Made by a program: the position numbers and the translations under genes. A DNA stretch of 63,494 nt from Marinobacter sp. (GTDB taxonomy: Bacteria; Pseudomonadota; Gammaproteobacteria; Pseudomonadales; Oleiphilaceae), in the NCBI GenBank assembly GCA_030149475.1, contig JASBRL010000016.1, positions 1 through 63,494 of the forward strand. The letters run 5' to 3'. The number at the start of each line of letters is the position of its first letter. Within the stretch, counting starts at the first letter, position 1. Of this stretch, positions 63,477-63,494 are shown piece by piece. The notes beneath the pieces are model-generated. The model was not told the DNA's origin. It worked only from the letters and a program-made list of their open reading frames with translations, and did not search any database.

Positions 63477-63494
63477 AGAATTGCCAATAGACTT

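Larger units (their letters stand above)
63118..63494. other. 377-base gene-free right end, strongly palindromic
   Basis: No convincing coding potential. The stretch has a large imperfect inverted repeat (about 63211-63251 against 63311-63350; both arms share GGTAATG and CCTTGC blocks), a piece (63293-63320) matching the soxG-purU element, and a 20-bp perfect inverted repeat (63380-63476). Confidence 0.6.

Overview
The window reads as chromosome of a GC-rich, aerobic marine gammaproteobacterium. The betaine-demethylation locus has the same gene content, and in places the same gene order, as in Pseudomonas. The type II secretion, SCO/CtaG, fabH and malate:quinone oxidoreductase genes also fit a Marinobacter-like member of the Pseudomonadales. 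The genus is inferred from general resemblance, not from a search. No rRNA, tRNA, CRISPR array, transposase or phage gene was seen.

Layout. (1) 1-2.4 kb: a truncated ORF at the left edge, then an AMP-forming acyl-CoA synthetase and a LiuR-type MerR regulator on the minus strand. (2) 2.6-11.3 kb: a type II secretion locus, gspC divergent from gspEFGHIJKLM; the secretin gene gspD is not here. (3) 11.3-24.1 kb: a GNAT acetyltransferase, glutathione reductase, a minus-strand module of TonB-dependent receptor, periplasmic binding protein and hybrid histidine kinase, a membrane-anchored protein with a degenerate J domain, SCO and CtaG oxidase-assembly proteins, a DUF465 protein, an M23 endopeptidase and a KAS III enzyme. 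(4) 24.4-33.5 kb: a thiosulfate-oxidation (Sox) island, soxCDXYZA-soxK-soxB followed by two exported DsrE-like paralogues flanking a GlcG/HbpS-like protein, with a divergent secreted metallo-beta-lactamase-fold protein. (5) 33.6-58.1 kb: a nearly complete glycine betaine catabolic locus. Its minus-strand genes, in transcription order, are gbcA, glyA, sdaB, sarcosine oxidase soxBDAG and purU. Its plus-strand genes are gbcB, gbdR, dipeptidase, DUF5943 protein, dgcA, dgcB, etfA, etfB, a BCCT transporter and fdhA. (6) 58.5-63.5 kb: mqo, a cytochrome c/beta-propeller fusion, and an ECF sigma/anti-sigma pair, ending in a strongly palindromic intergenic region.

How the genes work together. Betaine enters through the BCCT carrier. 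GbcAB demethylates it to dimethylglycine, DgcAB with the ETF gives sarcosine, and SoxBDAG gives glycine. GlyA makes serine and SdaB makes pyruvate. The released C1 units are handled by PurU (10-formyl-THF to formate) and FdhA (formaldehyde). The Sox island would oxidise thiosulfate fully to sulfate because SoxCD is present. Two unrelated systems that share the sox symbols therefore sit side by side.

Main observations. The regulator gbdR is interrupted by one in-frame TAA, with clear homology continuing in the same frame on both sides. A direct repeat of TGTCGC-like half-sites exactly 21 bp apart lies upstream of gbcA, glyA, sarcosine soxB, the dipeptidase-dgc operon and fdhA, with a weaker copy at gbcB; these look like operators for an AraC-type regulator. 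A palindromic repeat family is seen at the soxG-purU junction and again at the right edge. Short perfect tandem duplications recur at or just after gene ends. The leader of mqo can form mutually exclusive hairpins.
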